DNA of 64,000 bases from Leptothoe sp034932105 (GTDB lineage: Bacteria; Cyanobacteriota; Cyanobacteriia; Phormidesmidales; Phormidesmidaceae): contig NZ_JAYGIG010000006.1 in assembly GCF_034932105.1 (NCBI RefSeq), positions 1 through 64,000 on the forward strand, read 5' to 3'. The notes under the pieces were generated by a model that was not told the DNA's origin, ran no database searches, and saw only the letters and a program-made list of their open reading frames with translations. This document shows positions 41,253-50,399 of this stretch, one piece after another. Both the position numbers and the translations under genes were made by a program. How positions within the stretch are numbered: the stretch's first letter is position 1; every line of letters starts with the position of its first letter.

Positions 41253-43037
41253 ATGTCACTGCGCCATGCCCTGCGTCGGACCAAAATTGTATCGACCATT
41301 GGTCCTGCAACTCAGGATCCTGAAACGTTGCGATCGCTCATTGAAGCCGGTTCCACTACCCTGCGCCTCAACTTTTCCCACGGAACCCACGACGATCATC
41401 AACGTAGTATTCGGTTGATTCGCCAGATTTCCTTTGAACTCAATCAGCCCGTCGGCATTTTGCAGGATCTGCAAGGACCCAAAATTCGTTTAGGTAAATT
41501 CGAAGAAGGCTCTATCCATTTAAAACCTGGTGACAGCTTTATCCTCACCAGTCGTCAGTTGCCCGGTACCCAAACCATTAGCTCCGTTACCTATGAGCCC
41601 TTGGTGGACGAGGTCCCCACCGGTGCCATCATCTTGCTGGACGATGGCAAGGTGGAAATGCGAGTGGTCAATAAGGATATGGAGCAAAAAGAACTCCACT
41701 GCGAGGTGGTGGTGGGCGGCAAGCTATCCAACAGCAAAGGCGTTAACTTTCCTGGCGTCTACCTATCCATTAGGGCTCTGACGGAAAAAGACAAGGTGGA
41801 CCTCGCCTTTGGCCTTGATCAGGGGGTGGATTGGGTGGCCCTCAGCTTTGTGCGCAATCCCCAAGACGTCTTAGAAATCAAGCAGATTATTGCCAATGCC
41901 GGCAAACAAGTGCCCGTCATCGTCAAAATTGAAAAGCATGAAGCCATTGAACAGATGGAGGCCATTTTGTCCCTGTCGGACGGCGTCATGGTGGCGCGGG
42001 GGGACCTGGGGGTAGAGCTACCGGCTGAAGATGTGCCCATTCTCCAAAAGCGCCTAATTGCCACCGCCAATCGCCTCGGCATCCCCGTGATTACAGCCAC
42101 TCAAATGCTCGACAGCATGGTGAGCAATCCTCGGCCCACCCGAGCGGAGGTCTCCGATGTGGCCAACGCCATTATCGATGGCACGGATGCCGTCATGCTG
42201 TCGAATGAAACAGCGGTGGGGGAGTATCCGGTAGAAGCTGTAGCCACCATGGCCAAGATCGCCATGCGCACCGAAAAAGAGGAACTGACTAAAAAAACAG
42301 ATACGGGCACTAGTCGCACCATTCCCAATGCCATTAGCCGGGCCGTCGGGCAAATTGCATCGCAGCTCGATGCAGCGGCGATTATGTCCTTGACCAAAAC
42401 CGGTGCCACGGCCCGTAACGTTTCCAAGTTTCGTCCTTCCACCCCGATCCTAGCCGTCACCCCCCATGTAGAGGTGGCCCGGCGGCTGCAGCTGGTTTGG
42501 GGGGTGAAACCTTTACTGGTGGGCGATTTACCCTCTAGCAATCAAACCTTTTTGTCAGCGATTAACGTCGCCCAAGAAAAAGAACTCCTAGATGATGGGG
42601 ATTTAGTCGTCATGACTGCGGGCACCCTGCAAGGGGTTTCCGGTTCCACGGACCTGATTAAGGTGGAGCTGGTTACCGCTGTCCTGGGCCATGGCAAAGG
42701 CATTGGTGAAGGTGTGGTCAGCGGTCGCGCCCGGGTCGTGAGCAAGGCCTTAGATATCAGCAATTTTAACCCCGGTGAAATTTTAGTGGTGCCCAGTACC
42801 AGTGCTGACTATGTGGACATCATGCGCCATGCCGGCGGCATCGTTACAGAGGATGCCAGCCATGGGGGCCATGCCGCTGTGCTGGGGTTACGTCTGGGGA
42901 TTCCAGTATTGGTTGGCGTGGGCGATGCCACCCGGATTATTCGCGATGGCACCATCATTACCTTAGATGCCAAGCGGGGGATGATTAGCTCTGGGGCCAG
43001 CAACGGCGGCCATCGCGAAGCCACAATGTCCTATTAG
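41253..43037 (+). CDS. pyk: Pyruvate kinase with extra C-terminal PEP-utilising-type domain
   Basis: The 594-residue product has the normal pyruvate kinase core: RRTKIVSTIGPATQ, LRLNFSHGTHDDH, KIEKHEAIEQMEAIL with the catalytic Lys, MVARGDLGVELP and TDAVMLSNETAVGEYP. After residue 475 follows an extra 110-residue domain (GVVSGRARVV...GGIVTEDASHGGHAAVLG), like the swivelling phosphohistidine domain of PEP-utilising enzymes but with Ser-His-Gly replacing the Thr-Ser-His-Ala context. This extra C-terminal sequence is known in cyanobacterial and Geobacillus PYKs. The enzyme makes pyruvate and ATP in lower glycolysis. It is convergent with leuD. Confidence 0.96.
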   Translation: MSLRHALRRTKIVSTIGPATQDPETLRSLIEAGSTTLRLNFSHGTHDDHQRSIRLIRQISFELNQPVGILQDLQGPKIRLGKFEEGSIHLKPGDSFILTSRQLPGTQTISSVTYEPLVDEVPTGAIILLDDGKVEMRVVNKDMEQKELHCEVVVGGKLSNSKGVNFPGVYLSIRALTEKDKVDLAFGLDQGVDWVALSFVRNPQDVLEIKQIIANAGKQVPVIVKIEKHEAIEQMEAILSLSDGVMVARGDLGVELPAEDVPILQKRLIATANRLGIPVITATQMLDSMVSNPRPTRAEVSDVANAIIDGTDAVMLSNETAVGEYPVEAVATMAKIAMRTEKEELTKKTDTGTSRTIPNAISRAVGQIASQLDAAAIMSLTKTGATARNVSKFRPSTPILAVTPHVEVARRLQLVWGVKPLLVGDLPSSNQTFLSAINVAQEKELLDDGDLVVMTAGTLQGVSGSTDLIKVELVTAVLGHGKGIGEGVVSGRARVVSKALDISNFNPGEILVVPSTSADYVDIMRHAGGIVTEDASHGGHAAVLGLRLGIPVLVGVGDATRIIRDGTIITLDAKRGMISSGASNGGHREATMSY

Positions 43038-43059
43038 TAGTTCCTACCCCCAGCTGACC

Positions 43060-43662
43060 CTATCCCCAGCTGACATAGGGCAGGTTGGCTGCAGTTGCTC
43101 TAATTTGTTCGGCCCCCTGGAGTAGTTGACCACAGGCATCCCAGGTGCCGTTGATGAACATTTGGTGGTTGCCTGCTTTGATGGTGACCTCTGAGTTCAG
43201 TCCGCCGCCAGATATTGTGAGGCCTTCTAAGTCGAGGGTGAGGGCGGTGTCAGGGGATGCGGCAATTAATCTCTGAAGTTGGTTAATGGTCTCTGGTGTG
43301 GCTACGGCACAGGGCATGCCGATGGCCACACAGTTGCCGAGGAAAATTTCGGCAAAACTTTGGCCCACAATAGCACTGATGCCCCAACGCATAATGGCTT
43401 GGGGGGCATGCTCCCGAGAGGAGCCACAGCCAAAATTGCTATTGACGACTAAAATCTTGGCCCCTTGATATTGGGTCTGGTCAAAGGGATGGGTGCCGTT
43501 GCTCTGGACTCGATCGTCTGCAAACACGTTTTCTCCTAGGCCGTCGAAGGTCACACAGCGCAAAAAACGAGCCGGGATGATCCGGTCCGTATCGATGTCA
43601 TTGCCCACTAAAGGAATGCCGCGACCGTTGACCGATGTGATTTTAGACGTTGCTGGAGCCAT
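43060..43662 (-). CDS. leuD: 3-isopropylmalate dehydratase small subunit
   Basis: The 200-residue product has GRGIPLVGNDIDTDRIIPARFLR, NFGCGSSREHAPQAI and IVGQSFAEIFLGNC, the standard swivel-domain motifs of aconitase-type small subunits. It pairs with LeuC to interconvert 2- and 3-isopropylmalate in leucine synthesis. It lies about 3.6 kb downstream of leuC on the same strand, separated by a sugar phosphorylase and a regulator; in many bacteria the two are adjacent. Confidence 0.96.
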   Translation of the reverse strand: MAPATSKITSVNGRGIPLVGNDIDTDRIIPARFLRCVTFDGLGENVFADDRVQSNGTHPFDQTQYQGAKILVVNSNFGCGSSREHAPQAIMRWGISAIVGQSFAEIFLGNCVAIGMPCAVATPETINQLQRLIAASPDTALTLDLEGLTISGGGLNSEVTIKAGNHQMFINGTWDACGQLLQGAEQIRATAANLPYVSWG

Positions 43663-43755
43663 AGTGTGTGTTAAAACGCTACCGTATATGAGGTTACCGG
43701 TTTCCTATAGTAACGTGATACCAGGTTTTCCCTGCAATAGACTTCTTCATGTTAT

Positions 43756-43784
43756 TTCCCCCATGGTTCAGACCCATGGGGGAA
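43756..43784 (-). terminator. Hairpin after the sugar phosphorylase gene
   Basis: TTCCCCCATGG (43756-43766) and CCATGGGGGAA (43774-43784) form an 11-bp perfect stem with a 7-base loop, about 40-65 bases past the minus-strand stop and 95 bases before leuD. The T-run is weak. Confidence 0.45.
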
Positions 43785-43821
43785 GTAATGGGGGCGAATT
43801 CTGGGTTGCCTGGGGCTGTTT

Positions 43822-45633
43822 TTAAACCTGGTAAAGGAATTCCAGGTCTGTCTGGTTAGGCGTATTAGACAGGTCATAGTAGGGCCGATTAGTTAGCCAC
43901 ACTGACTGGTATGGCTGCAGATTGTAAGCCGCATGGAGATCGTCAAACTGTTCGCCGCTAATTAGATCCATCCAACTGTCGGTATTCACCAGGTTTAGTT
44001 GGCTTAGCCTGAGGGTATGGGGCTGGTTACTGAGGTTGTGAATGGAAAAAATGCTTTGATCCCGGGCAATGCTCTGACGCCAGAAGGCAAAAATAGCCGG
44101 ATTGTCTAGGTGTAGAGTATATTGTGTTGCGTTAGGATGAAACGCTTTTTGCTGACGACGAATCTTGATCAGCCGTGACAACTCTGCCAATACGATGGAT
44201 TGGTTAGAGTTAGGATCCGTGAGGAGAGCGTCTAATCGGTTTTTATCCCAGGAGTGCCGGTTGATGGAGCGATTGTGGCCAGTGAGCTGCATCTTTTCCA
44301 CATCATTGGGGGTGGCCAGCAAACTGTGGATATAGAACGCTGGAATGCCTTCTAAAGACATCATCACGGTTTGGGAGCAAATGAACCGCTCAATCTGCCA
44401 TTGGTCAGGTCCCTGGGCTGTTCCCTGGAGGGCGTCAAATAGGGAGATATTGATCTCATAGGGAGACTCGCTACCATCAGCTTTGCGGCGCATATTGATT
44501 TGGGCACCAAAGCTGCGCATGGTATCAATCAGGGTTTCAAACTCTTCTGCTGCCAACAGTCCCTCGGTGGGACGCATGCCAATACCATCGTGGGAGGCGG
44601 TAAAATTAAAGTAGGCGCAACCAATGGGGGCTGGTGGCATGCTCATCATCCATGTTTTGAGATGATCGGCTCGACCTTGCATCAACGCATTCAGCAGCAG
44701 CGGTGGCAGGCTGAAGTTGTAGATCATGTGGGCTTCGTTGCGATCGCCAAAGTAGCTCAAATTTTCCCGATTCGGTACATTGGTTTCGGTGATTAGGGCA
44801 ATACCTGGATCCACCATTTGTAGAATCGCGCGGAAGGTTTGAATTATGGCGTGGGTCTCCGGCAAATGAATGCAGCAGGTCCCTAAGGATTTCCACAAAA
44901 AGCCCACGGCATCTAACCGAATATAGCGAGCACCGTGGCCTGCATAGGCCATCATGATGTTGACAAACTCTAGAAAGACGTCAGGGTTGCCATAGTTTAA
45001 GTCGACTTGGTCGGCACTAAATGTGGTCCAGACATGTTGCAAACCTTGAGCTGTCTCCACCGGAGTGAGGAGGGGGCTGCTGCGGGGGCGCACCACATCC
45101 GCTGTTGGTGTATCATCTGGCAGGCTAATGAAATAATCACGGCCTGGTAGTTGGTCTTGCTTAAACTGCTGAAACCAATCGCTTTGGCTAGAAACGTGGT
45201 TAGCCACCAGATCGAACATCAGGTTGAAGCTGCTGCCAATGGCCTCCACATCAGCCCAGTTGCCCAGGGTTTGATTGACTGCCAAAAAGTCAATCACAGA
45301 AAATCCATCGTCAGAACTGTAGGGGAAAAATGGCAGGATGTGGACTCCTGTAACGGTGTCCTTTAGGTGGGTGTTGAGAAACTGGTGCAGGGTTTGTAAC
45401 GGCGATGTATCGTCACTGCGGATGCTATCACCGTAGGTAATGAGCAAAACATTATTCTGATTCCACTTACCCAAATCCTCTTTGGAGTAGGCTTTGAGAT
45501 GCTCTTTGGTCAGATCGTAAAGCTTAGGCAGAAGAGTATTAATCTGCTCTTCAGAATATACACGGCTCAGTAGATGGCGGATTTTAGAGGTAAATTGCTC
45601 AAACGATATGGCAGCTTTAGACGTTGTCAACAT
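43822..45633 (-). CDS. GH13_18-type sugar phosphorylase (sucrose/glucosylglycerate phosphorylase family)
   Basis: The 603-residue product shows the GH13 barrel with the nucleophile in RYIRLDAVGFLWK, the acid/base in LITETNVPN and the third carboxylate near FTASHDGIGMR. YGDSIRSDD...TGVHILPFFPYSSDDGFSVIDF is the opening of subfamily 18 phosphorylases, which split sucrose, glucosylglycerol or glucosylglycerate with phosphate to give glucose-1-phosphate. In a cyanobacterium glucosylglycerate or sucrose is the likely substrate, linked to compatible-solute turnover, but residues that decide this cannot be checked here. ATG 45633 is taken; the upstream frame to 45738 adds residues outside the family. 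A Crp-type regulator gene lies upstream. Confidence 0.85.
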   Translation of the reverse strand: MLTTSKAAISFEQFTSKIRHLLSRVYSEEQINTLLPKLYDLTKEHLKAYSKEDLGKWNQNNVLLITYGDSIRSDDTSPLQTLHQFLNTHLKDTVTGVHILPFFPYSSDDGFSVIDFLAVNQTLGNWADVEAIGSSFNLMFDLVANHVSSQSDWFQQFKQDQLPGRDYFISLPDDTPTADVVRPRSSPLLTPVETAQGLQHVWTTFSADQVDLNYGNPDVFLEFVNIMMAYAGHGARYIRLDAVGFLWKSLGTCCIHLPETHAIIQTFRAILQMVDPGIALITETNVPNRENLSYFGDRNEAHMIYNFSLPPLLLNALMQGRADHLKTWMMSMPPAPIGCAYFNFTASHDGIGMRPTEGLLAAEEFETLIDTMRSFGAQINMRRKADGSESPYEINISLFDALQGTAQGPDQWQIERFICSQTVMMSLEGIPAFYIHSLLATPNDVEKMQLTGHNRSINRHSWDKNRLDALLTDPNSNQSIVLAELSRLIKIRRQQKAFHPNATQYTLHLDNPAIFAFWRQSIARDQSIFSIHNLSNQPHTLRLSQLNLVNTDSWMDLISGEQFDDLHAAYNLQPYQSVWLTNRPYYDLSNTPNQTDLEFLYQV

Positions 45634-46175
45634 GAATAGGGAAGTCTGGTGTGAATATTTTCGTGGGCAAGCACTGAGGTGCGATAGAGTAAATGCAAGC
45701 AAATAAACTTGAGGCCCAAGGTTAAATCCTTGTTCCACAAAGTTTCCAAATATTCCTGAGGGTTTGAATGTCTAGGGAGTTGAATAATTAGATCAATTAT
45801 TAAAGTCTATTTGGGTCAGCTTAACCCAGGTGACTGGATAATTCACCATCAGATATGGACTGTCTGATTTGAATATCAGCAAGACTAATAATTGAGCAAT
45901 TTTGATTGTGATTTATGAGTAATTAGGTTATCACCGGTTTTTTAGAAAAGTCTGGAGATAAGTCTAAATATCGAGTATGCTTCACAACTCTCAATAAACT
46001 CTAAAGTCTATGTGAATTGAACTCTCTCTGGACCATCAGAAAAAACTATAAAAGAGGTCCTTGGTTATGCGCCAAGAACCTCTTTTATAGTTTTAGTTGC
46101 CAAGGGGCTAATGGCGTTGACCCTTAGTTGATGGGCACAGGCTGCCTGAGCAAAAGCTGGGTACAGTGGCCAGCT
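45634..46175. other. Leader region of the sugar phosphorylase gene
   Basis: 542 bases. Features are the dyad AATAATT-N5-AATTATT (45783-45801), two copies of AAAGTCTAT (about 45801 and 46003), and the terminator at 46042-46094. The dyad is a candidate operator for control of the phosphorylase. No small gene seen. Confidence 0.4.
46042..46094 (-). terminator. Long-stem bidirectional terminator
   Basis: Arms 46042-46064 and 46072-46094 pair over 23 bp with one mismatch, core AAAGAGGT-CTTGG, with A- and T-rich ends on both sides. It lies about 80 bases past the regulator's stop, so it ends that transcript and insulates the phosphorylase gene. Confidence 0.85.
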
Positions 46176-46823
46176 TTAGTTGAGCATATTCAGGGGCAAA
46201 ATCAGGTAGCGCTGGTGGATGGTGAGCCACCCTTCTTTACGAAAATCTCTTAGCAGGCGGGTGACGGTGACCCGAGTTGTGCCAATGGTTGTGGCTAGCT
46301 GGTGATGGGTTAAACGGATGGTTAGTTTAACTCCTTGGGGTTCTACCCGACCAAACTCCTGGGCCAACGTAATTAAAAGCTGCCGTAGTCGATCGGCCAC
46401 TAGCCGCTTTCCAGAGAGAGCTAGCCAAGCTTCCGATTGCTGGAGACGTCTAGATAGATGGGAGAACAGTCCTGCCATTAACGGGGGCGAATTTTCCAGC
46501 TCTGCCATGGATAGGGGCAAAGCATCTACGGGGGTAAGCGCCGTTGCCCAATAGGGACTAACCCCCGTCAGGCTGAGGCCAAAGGGCATGGAGGGTCCTG
46601 CCAGTCCCAGGAGTGTTTCGCTGCCGTCTGGATGAATCGTGTGCAGCTGCACAATGCCTCGGCAGATAACGTAAATTTCATTCCGCCTCAGGGGAATGCT
46701 TTGGCCTGCTGCAAATTGCGTTAGATTGCGCTCGTGGTAAAGCTGCTCCAGCAGCGCAATATAGTGGTCCGATGTGCTGTGGGCTTGGGTGGAATGGCTT
46801 TGGGTGAGCTGGGATACTGACAT
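46176..46823 (-). CDS. Crp/Fnr-family transcription regulator
   Basis: The 215-residue product has an N-terminal cNMP-like jelly roll (about 40-120, EIYVICRGIVQLHTIHPDGSETLLGLAGPSMPFG), a dimerisation helix, and a C-terminal winged helix with LTHHQLATTIGTTRVTVTRLLRDFRKEGWL, an HTH of the Crp/NtcA type. The jelly roll lacks the GE-x-A-L phosphate cassette of cAMP-binding Crp, so it likely senses something else. It is not the canonical NtcA, whose N-terminus is different. An adjacent downstream GH13 phosphorylase gene is a possible target. It has its own strong terminator. Confidence 0.88.
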   Translation of the reverse strand: MSVSQLTQSHSTQAHSTSDHYIALLEQLYHERNLTQFAAGQSIPLRRNEIYVICRGIVQLHTIHPDGSETLLGLAGPSMPFGLSLTGVSPYWATALTPVDALPLSMAELENSPPLMAGLFSHLSRRLQQSEAWLALSGKRLVADRLRQLLITLAQEFGRVEPQGVKLTIRLTHHQLATTIGTTRVTVTRLLRDFRKEGWLTIHQRYLILPLNMLN

Positions 46824-47271
46824 AAAAAAACTGAGCCCCTAGGAATGCGGTCTGGGCAATCGATGGCAGAGATGTAGTTTAGCCAACGGCAATGCTTGGA
46901 TAACTCTGCTAAAAATAAAGAAATTTCGCGCTGCTATGGGAAAAATGATTTGTCCTGGCAGCGCAGTGAAGTTCGCTGGGCCGATATTAACCACATGATT
47001 AAAGCAAAGCTTTAACGTCTGGTAATCAAAAGGTTAAGAAAAGCGAAACCTTTTGGCTGTAATTGTTTATCTCTCCCTAAGTAAAATTTTGACCCATGGG
47101 GTGAATAGGTCTCATGGGTCAAAATCTGGGATGAGGATGAGGCTAATCTGCTCCCAGGGCTTGGCTTTCTGGCCTAGTTTTCTGGTTGAGAGGTTAGCAG
47201 GATGGCGCTGAAATGCATTTCTGCTGATCTATATTGGCTGACTGTACTTATGTGGCTGAATGTGGCTGAGG
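46824..47271. other. Gene-free region between the regulator and leuC
   Basis: 448 bases. Contains the terminator at 47086-47125 and a CAAAAGGTT/AACCTTTTG hairpin near 47025-47053. Upstream sequence of the regulator gene is also here. No gene visible. Confidence 0.4.
47086..47125 (-). terminator. Probable leuC terminator
   Basis: ATTTTGACCCATG (47086-47098) mirrors CATGGGTCAAAAT (47113-47125), a 13-bp perfect stem with a 14-base loop, and in the minus-strand reading it is followed by a TTTTAC run. It lies about 150 bases past leuC. Confidence 0.6.
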
Positions 47272-48675
47272 TTATACCAGACTGCGAACGTCGCTAACCT
47301 GACCGTTGACGGCGGCCAAGGCTACCATGGCCGGGCTCATGAGCAGGGTGCGACCTGATGCGGAACCCTGGCGTCCTTTAAAGTTGCGGTTGGAGGATGA
47401 GGCACTGATTTGTCGTCCCTGAAGTTTGTCCGGGTTCATGGCTAGGCACATGGAGCAGCCGGGTTCTCTCCATTCAAAGCCAGCTGCCTCAAAAATTTTA
47501 TCTAGACCTTCGGCTTCGGCTTGTTGTTTGACCTGTTCTGACCCTGAGACCACAAAGGCTTTGATGCCTGCGGCCACATGGCGACCCTGGGCCACCTTGG
47601 CGGCTTCCCTTAAATCGCTGAGACGACCATTGGTGCAGCTGCCGATGAAGCATACGTCAATGGGGGTGCCGAGCATGGGCTGGCCGGGGGCTAGGTCCAT
47701 ATAGGCATAGGCTTCTTGGATTAGGGGCTGTTCTTCTGGAGGGAAAGAGGCCAGCTGAGGAATGGCCTCATCGATGCCAATGGCTTGGTCGGGGCTGATG
47801 CCCCAGGTGACGGTGGGGGCAATGTCTTGGGCGTCAAAGACGACGACGTCGTCATAGTCGGCGTCGTTATCGCTCCGGAGGCTGTCCCACCAGGTGACGG
47901 CCTGGGTAAATTGGTCTCCTTGGGGGGCAAATTTTCGACCGTTGAGATAGTCGTAGGTGGTCTGGTCAGGATTGACGTAGCCGCAGCGGGCTCCGCCCTC
48001 AATGGACATGTTGCACAGGGTCATGCGCTCTTCCATGGACATGGCCTCAATGGTGCTGCCCGCATACTCATAGGCATAGCCTGCGCCGCCCTTGGCCCCA
48101 AGCTTGCGAATCACATGTAGGGTGACGTCTTTGGCGTAGACGCCCGGTGCTAGGGTGCCGTTGACTTCGATGCGCCGCACTTTGAGTTTGTCGAGGGACA
48201 GGGTTTGGGAGGCGAGTACGTCCCGCACCTGGCTGGTGCCGATGCCAAAGGCAATTGCGCCGAAGGCTCCATGGGTGGAGGTGTGGCTATCGCCGCAGGC
48301 AATGGTCATGCCCGGTTGGGTCAATCCCTGTTCAGGGGCAATGACGTGGACGATGCCCTGGCTGCCGGAGCCCACGTTAAAAAATCGAATGTCGTTGGTT
48401 TGGGTGTTGCTTTCTAGGGCAACGATCATGTCCTCGGCTAAGCTGTCGGCGAAGGGTCTGGCCTGGTTATCGGTGGGGACGATGTGATCCACTGTGGCTA
48501 CGGTGCGCTCGGGGAACATCACTGGGAGGTTGCGATCGCGCAGCATGGCAAAGGCTTGGGGACTGGTCACCTCATGGATGAGATGAAGCCCAATAAATAG
48601 CTGGGTCTGGCCTGAGGGGAGTGTGGTGACCGTATGGAGATCCCAAACTTTATCGAATAATGTGCCTTTGCTCAT
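47272..48675 (-). CDS. leuC: 3-isopropylmalate dehydratase large subunit
   Basis: The 467-residue aconitase-type subunit has VATVDHIVPTDNQ, MTIACGDSHTSTHGAFG, and the [4Fe-4S] ligands in GSCTNGR and in EPGCSMCLAMNPD (CxxC pair). It works with LeuD in leucine synthesis. The start MSKGTLFDKVWDLHTV is the typical one. It is divergent from petL and upstream of a regulator gene on the same strand; leuD comes only after two further genes. Confidence 0.97.
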   Translation of the reverse strand: MSKGTLFDKVWDLHTVTTLPSGQTQLFIGLHLIHEVTSPQAFAMLRDRNLPVMFPERTVATVDHIVPTDNQARPFADSLAEDMIVALESNTQTNDIRFFNVGSGSQGIVHVIAPEQGLTQPGMTIACGDSHTSTHGAFGAIAFGIGTSQVRDVLASQTLSLDKLKVRRIEVNGTLAPGVYAKDVTLHVIRKLGAKGGAGYAYEYAGSTIEAMSMEERMTLCNMSIEGGARCGYVNPDQTTYDYLNGRKFAPQGDQFTQAVTWWDSLRSDNDADYDDVVVFDAQDIAPTVTWGISPDQAIGIDEAIPQLASFPPEEQPLIQEAYAYMDLAPGQPMLGTPIDVCFIGSCTNGRLSDLREAAKVAQGRHVAAGIKAFVVSGSEQVKQQAEAEGLDKIFEAAGFEWREPGCSMCLAMNPDKLQGRQISASSSNRNFKGRQGSASGRTLLMSPAMVALAAVNGQVSDVRSLV

Positions 48676-48875
48676 GGTGATGTGGGGTGTTGCCGCTGTC
48701 TAACCGGTGTCTAACCAAAAAGATGCTAGGCCTTTCATTCTAGCCTTAGAGGTTCCCATTCACAGGATGTGCCTGGGCTATCAATGGGCGGATTATCCGC
48801 GACAAATGATCAGTGAACATGTTTCAATGGTTGAATATAAGGCTTTTTTGGTTGCGATAAAAAAGGAGTTTGGCG

Positions 48876-48971
48876 ATGGCTGGAGCAGTGGTTTATTTGG
48901 TACTTTTGTTTGGCGCAGCAGGCGCTGCTATTGGTATGTACTTTGGCCTCAAATCGGCCAAGCTGATCTAG
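48876..48971 (+). CDS. petL: Cytochrome b6f complex subunit PetL
   Basis: This is a 31-residue single-helix protein, too short for most gene callers. It begins MAGAVVYLVLLFGAAG and ends GMYFGLKSAKLI. The layout, a short N-terminus, one transmembrane helix and a terminal (K/R)-x-x-KLI, is that of cyanobacterial PetL (32 residues in Mastigocladus, ending IKSIKLI). PetL packs at the rim of the b6f dimer and stabilises it. A perfect Shine-Dalgarno AAGGAG (48862-48867) precedes the ATG by 8 bases. A hairpin with a T-run follows. It stands alone, divergent from leuC. Confidence 0.88.
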   Translation: MAGAVVYLVLLFGAAGAAIGMYFGLKSAKLI

Positions 48972-49005
48972 GTTAGGTTCAATATTTCCGACAATCTATT
49001 TCCAG

Positions 49006-49064
49006 AACTGCTTTTAGGCCGGGATGCGTGAAGATGTCATTCCTGCCCGAAAGCAGTTTTTTTA
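49006..49064 (+). terminator. Terminator after petL
   Basis: AACTGCTTTT (49006-49015) pairs with GAAAGCAGTT (49049-49058) with one wobble, with further pairing GGCCGGG/CCTGCCC inside, and TTTTTT follows. It lies 35 bases past the petL stop and overlaps the 3' end of the convergent ligase gene. Confidence 0.75.
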
Positions 49065-50399
49065 GTTTTGTGGGCTTGTTCTTGGAGAATCTGGCTTGGA
49101 TCGATCAGTTGAGGATAGACTTTCCTGGGATGGCTTGGTGGTGGGCCAATCATCCCGCTGAGCTAACACACCAATTCCTGCCAACAGAAACCAACTCAGA
49201 ACATTAAGGCGAGCATCGAATAGGGTGACATCAAACAGGGCAAAGATCATGCATCCGGTAAACCCGAGCAGATAGCTGAGTAGTGTTTGGTTGGGCCTCG
49301 CCACCAGGCGACGGAGGCCGGCGATGTAGCTGCGACCCACCACCCCACAAAAGAGCACCATGGTGGGAATGCCGGTGTCACAGGCTAAATAGAGCCAAAG
49401 ATTATGGGGATGAAACAGCCGCTCGTGGTCCGTGACGCTAAAGGGTACATACTGATGGCTAAAGCCCCCCAGGCCCCAGCCCACTAAGGGGCGCTGCTGA
49501 ATTAAATCTATGGCAATGCGCCAGGCGGCGATGCGAGGGTCTTGGGTAAATAGGGCCAGATCGAGAGTGCGACCGCCAAATCCCATGAAAAATAGCCCCG
49601 TGGCCATGGCGCTGAAAATGACTAAGCCCAGCATCCACACCCAGCGGTGGCGTCGAGCTAGGTATCCGGCTATGAGTAGCAAGATGACGGCAGCGATGAG
49701 TCCGTTTCGGGAGCTGGTGCAAAAGATGCCCATACCCGCCAGGGTAACGGCGGCCGCCATCACCGGTGTGAGTTTAGGCCGACTTTTGGGCTGGGACCTA
49801 GCTTGTCCCACCAGCCAGCCCAGCCCTAACCCCAACACAAGGGTGAGATAGTTACTCAAAATGTTCGGGTGGCTCAGACCACCATGGGCCCGGTGCCCGG
49901 CAAAACTGACATCAAATACCCAGTTAAACATTGACCAATCGCTGACCTGGGCGGTAATGGTTGGGAATCTTACGATGTATTCGATCAGGGCGGCGACGCT
50001 GAAGGGTAAAGACCCCAACACCAATGCCAGGGCCGCCCTAGTCAATAATTGGCTGGGGGGCCGAAATCGGGGGGCCGTAGTCAGGACACCCACCAACAAA
50101 AAGTAGGGTAGAAAGTTGGCCAATTGCAGCCAGGCATCACCCCGATTGACGGCAAAGCCGGCACTGGCCAATAAGCCCACCGTTAAGAGACCGTAGCCCT
50201 GACGCCATAGGACATGACCAATGGCGTGGCCCCTCTGGACTAGGGCGCTGATCATGAGGGCGACTAAAATGGTCAAACTTAGGTAGCTGGCGAAGGGGAG
50301 TACTACCAGGGCCCCAATCCACAGCCATTCATACCAAAGGCCGGAACGCAGCGGAGCCAGAAAATTTTCGGTAGATTGAGCTGAGTTAATACGCACCAT
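49062..50399 (-). CDS. O-antigen ligase/polymerase family membrane protein
   Basis: The 445-residue product has about 11 membrane helices and the large periplasmic loop before the late helices, with RIAAWRIAIDLIQQRPLVGWGLGGFS...FHPHNLWLYLACDTGI, the Wzy_C/WaaL signature (GxG and HPHN). Members attach or polymerise O-antigen or exopolysaccharide units on undecaprenyl phosphate. With an ABC exporter in the locus, a WaaL-like ligase role is more likely than Wzy polymerase, but both remain open. Its start overlaps the upstream phosphotransferase gene by 14 bases, so translation is coupled. Confidence 0.88.
   Translation of the reverse strand: MVRINSAQSTENFLAPLRSGLWYEWLWIGALVVLPFASYLSLTILVALMISALVQRGHAIGHVLWRQGYGLLTVGLLASAGFAVNRGDAWLQLANFLPYFLLVGVLTTAPRFRPPSQLLTRAALALVLGSLPFSVAALIEYIVRFPTITAQVSDWSMFNWVFDVSFAGHRAHGGLSHPNILSNYLTLVLGLGLGWLVGQARSQPKSRPKLTPVMAAAVTLAGMGIFCTSSRNGLIAAVILLLIAGYLARRHRWVWMLGLVIFSAMATGLFFMGFGGRTLDLALFTQDPRIAAWRIAIDLIQQRPLVGWGLGGFSHQYVPFSVTDHERLFHPHNLWLYLACDTGIPTMVLFCGVVGRSYIAGLRRLVARPNQTLLSYLLGFTGCMIFALFDVTLFDARLNVLSWFLLAGIGVLAQRDDWPTTKPSQESLSSTDRSKPDSPRTSPQN

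Noticed and set aside
46176..46823. Identity as NtcA
   Set aside because: The HTH is NtcA-like, but the N-terminal effector domain does not match the highly conserved NtcA sequence, so only Crp/Fnr family is claimed.
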